DNA of 64,000 nucleotides from JAHEFU01 sp020440645 (GTDB lineage Bacteria; 4484-113; JAFGCY01), in contig JAGRNR010000004.1 in assembly GCA_020440645.1 (NCBI GenBank), positions 56,998 to 120,997 on the forward strand. Reading direction: 5' to 3'. Shown piece after piece: positions 62,551-64,000 of this stretch. Position numbers and translations under genes: made by a program. How positions within the stretch are numbered: the first letter of the stretch is position 1; each line of letters starts with the position of its first letter. Below the pieces are notes generated by a model, which searched no databases, was not told where the DNA came from, and worked only from the letters and a program-made list of their open reading frames with translations.

Positions 62551-63555
62551 ATGGAAATCAGGGAAATCGCCGCGGTGCAGTTCGCCGCGGAGAAGAAACG
62601 TGCACTGGAACGAGACCGCGAGGTCAGCGTCAGTCGGCAGTTCGCCGCACCGCCGGAGCTGGTCTGGCAGGCGATCACGGACCCCGGCCAGGTGCTCCTG
62701 TGGTGGGGGCCGGATGGTTTCACCACCACTACCCATGAACATGAGCTCAAGGTGGGTGGGACCTGGAAGCACACCATGCACGGGCCGGACGGCACCGACT
62801 ACCCGAACCACATCGTGTTCGACGAGATCGTTGCCAACAGGCTGCTGCGTTTCCACCATGTTGCCAGTGAAGGCAATGAACCGGTGCACCACACCAGCGT
62901 GTTCAGCATGGAACCGCTGGAAGGCGGCACATTCGTCAACATGCGGATGAGCTTCAGCTCAAACGAATTCCTGCGGGAGTTGATCGAGAAGTACGGCGTG
63001 CTGGAAGGGGCCCTGCAGTGCATCCGCCGCTGGGGCGAGCATGCAATGGCCAGGCAGGCGGACCGGCAGTGCGGCTTCCTGATGGCAACGCCGTCGGATA
63101 CCGAGATCCTCGTGATGCGCACGTTCCAGGCACCGCCTGGCTTGCTGTTCGAGGCCTGCACACGCCCGGAGCACCTGCGTAACTGGTGGGGTGGCTGTGA
63201 ACAGCTGACAACCAAGCTGTGCGAGGCCGACCCGGTGGTCGGCGGCAAGTGGCGGATCGTGCTGTCCGCGCCGGATGGCAGCGAGCATGGCTTTCACGGC
63301 GAATACCTCGAACTGGAGCCGGGCGTGCGCTGCGTACAGACCTTCGTGTATGAGCAGGTGGAGGGAGCGGAGTCCCTGGAAAGTGCGGAGTTCCATCCGG
63401 TTGAAGGTGGAACGCGCCTGTTGGTGACGATCCGCCACCGCTCGAAGGAGGCACGCGATGCGCACCTGAACAGCGGCATGGAGGGCGGCATGCGCCAGAG
63501 CCATGAAGCGTTGGATCGCCTGCTGGCCAGGCTCCAGTCGGCCGGTGCGGCCTGA
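62551..63555 (+). CDS. Tandem double SRPBCC (AHSA1-like) protein
   Basis: 334 aa: two complete AHSA1-like domains in one chain. Domain 1 (about 22-160) has SRQFAAPPELVWQAITDPGQVLLWWGPDGF and GGTWKHTMHGPDGTDYPN. Domain 2 (about 185-330) has MRTFQAPPGLLFEACTRPEHLRNWWGGCE and GGKWRIVLSAPDGSEHGFHGEY. Single-domain proteins are the rule in this family, so a covalent pair is notable. It is in the same operon as two single-domain SRPBCC proteins. GGAGAAGG lies upstream of the start. Confidence 0.9.
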   Translation: MEIREIAAVQFAAEKKRALERDREVSVSRQFAAPPELVWQAITDPGQVLLWWGPDGFTTTTHEHELKVGGTWKHTMHGPDGTDYPNHIVFDEIVANRLLRFHHVASEGNEPVHHTSVFSMEPLEGGTFVNMRMSFSSNEFLRELIEKYGVLEGALQCIRRWGEHAMARQADRQCGFLMATPSDTEILVMRTFQAPPGLLFEACTRPEHLRNWWGGCEQLTTKLCEADPVVGGKWRIVLSAPDGSEHGFHGEYLELEPGVRCVQTFVYEQVEGAESLESAEFHPVEGGTRLLVTIRHRSKEARDAHLNSGMEGGMRQSHEALDRLLARLQSAGAA

Positions 63556-63585
63556 GCCCAGGAATCAAGGATAAGGAGAATGACA

Positions 63586-64000
63586 ATGGAATCGATCCAT
63601 CCCTGCCTGTGGTTTGACAATAATGCACTGGAAGCGGCGGAGTTCTACACCGGGATCTTCCCGGATTCGCGCATCCTCAAAGTCACGCACTACTCGAAGG
63701 ACATGCCGATGCCGGCCGGCACCGTGCTGACTGTCGACATTGAAATCCGCGGTGTGCGATTAATGCTGCTCAACGGCGGCCCGTTATTCCAGTTCAATGA
63801 ATCAATCTCCCTGGTCTGCCCATGTGCGAACCAGGCTGAAATCGACGAATACTGGGATAAGCTGCTGTCTGGTGGAGGTCAGCCGGTGCAGTGCGGCTGG
63901 CTGAAGGACCGCTTCGGTGTATCCTGGCAGGTCTCCCCGGCCGGGTTCGGTCAGATGTTTGCCAACGGGACCGAGGAGCAGCGTGAGCGCTGGATGGCAG
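63586..64000 (+). CDS. VOC/PhnB-like protein, 3' end cut by window
   Basis: At least 138 residues from ATG 63586 (AAGGAG 7 bases upstream; ATG 63580 abuts the site). HPCLWFDNNALEAAEFYTGIFPDSRILKVTHY, then VLTVDIEIRGVRLMLLNGGPLFQFNESISLVC and WLKDRFGVSWQVSP, match the PhnB-like ('3-demethylubiquinone-9 3-methyltransferase' annotated) branch of the VOC superfamily. It continues past the window. It is the last visible gene of the ArsR operon. Confidence 0.9.
   Translation, partial: MESIHPCLWFDNNALEAAEFYTGIFPDSRILKVTHYSKDMPMPAGTVLTVDIEIRGVRLMLLNGGPLFQFNESISLVCPCANQAEIDEYWDKLLSGGGQPVQCGWLKDRFGVSWQVSPAGFGQMFANGTEEQRERWMA

Overview
The window is a GC-rich (about 60-65 %), densely coded stretch of a bacterial chromosome. 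The organism is probably diderm: there is a PilQ-type secretin, a DUF3187 outer-membrane barrel, an O-antigen-ligase-like protein and many lipoproteins. I cannot name the phylum. No rRNA, tRNA, CRISPR array, transposase or phage gene was recognised. Many genes have an extended -10 hexamer exactly six bases before a GTG or ATG start and no Shine-Dalgarno sequence, so leaderless mRNAs are probably common in this organism.

Region 1 (1-22.7 kb) is a pseudopilus / type IV pilus-type secretion locus. It holds three large GspG/H-like pseudopilins (the first cut by the window edge), a 618-aa GspJ/PilW-like pseudopilin and a giant protein of about 3,460 aa. The giant has the GspK (T2SS minor pseudopilin K) signature blocks, split by about 2,400 residues of Ig/IPT/PKD-like sequence. 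A clear sigma70 promoter then starts a second block: a PilQ-like secretin with glycine-rich inserts, a PilM-PilN fusion, a PilO-like protein and, in the PilP position, a lipoprotein with nine NPC repeats. No assembly ATPase, platform protein or prepilin peptidase is present here. Related parts lie further on: a fourth large pseudopilin (28.0 kb), three membrane or exported proteins with pilin-like ectodomain motifs (26.3-30.0 kb), and a PilQ paralogue that stops before the secretin channel (42.1 kb).

Region 2 (22.8-46.2 kb) is mixed housekeeping and envelope: an orphan nuoN coupled to an O-antigen-ligase-like gene; ybaB-recR; a small lower-GC two-gene insert lying between two copies of the recR 3' end; a DUF1643 gene; a DUF3187 barrel with a cysteine cluster; an ECF sigma / anti-sigma / RseB-like operon; a YqeG-like phosphatase; tadA; a DUF4384-like exported protein; a lipoprotein with a duplicated domain; an HExxH membrane peptidase; and an endonuclease IV-like TIM barrel.

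Region 3 (46.3-57.2 kb) is rich in lipoproteins: a nine-PKD-repeat lipoprotein, a PPC-domain lipoprotein, a membrane protein, and two tandem paralogous lipoproteins related to the one at 32.6 kb. Four of these lipoproteins share an N-terminal domain that I do not recognise.

Region 4 (57.2-64 kb) holds a receiver-like protein without the phospho-acceptor Asp, a DinB-like protein, two small leaderless membrane proteins and a methyltransferase. It ends with a well-defined ArsR-controlled operon (ArsR, SRPBCC, DUF899, DUF1579, SRPBCC, tandem SRPBCC, VOC), with two palindromic operators at its promoter, which runs off the window end.
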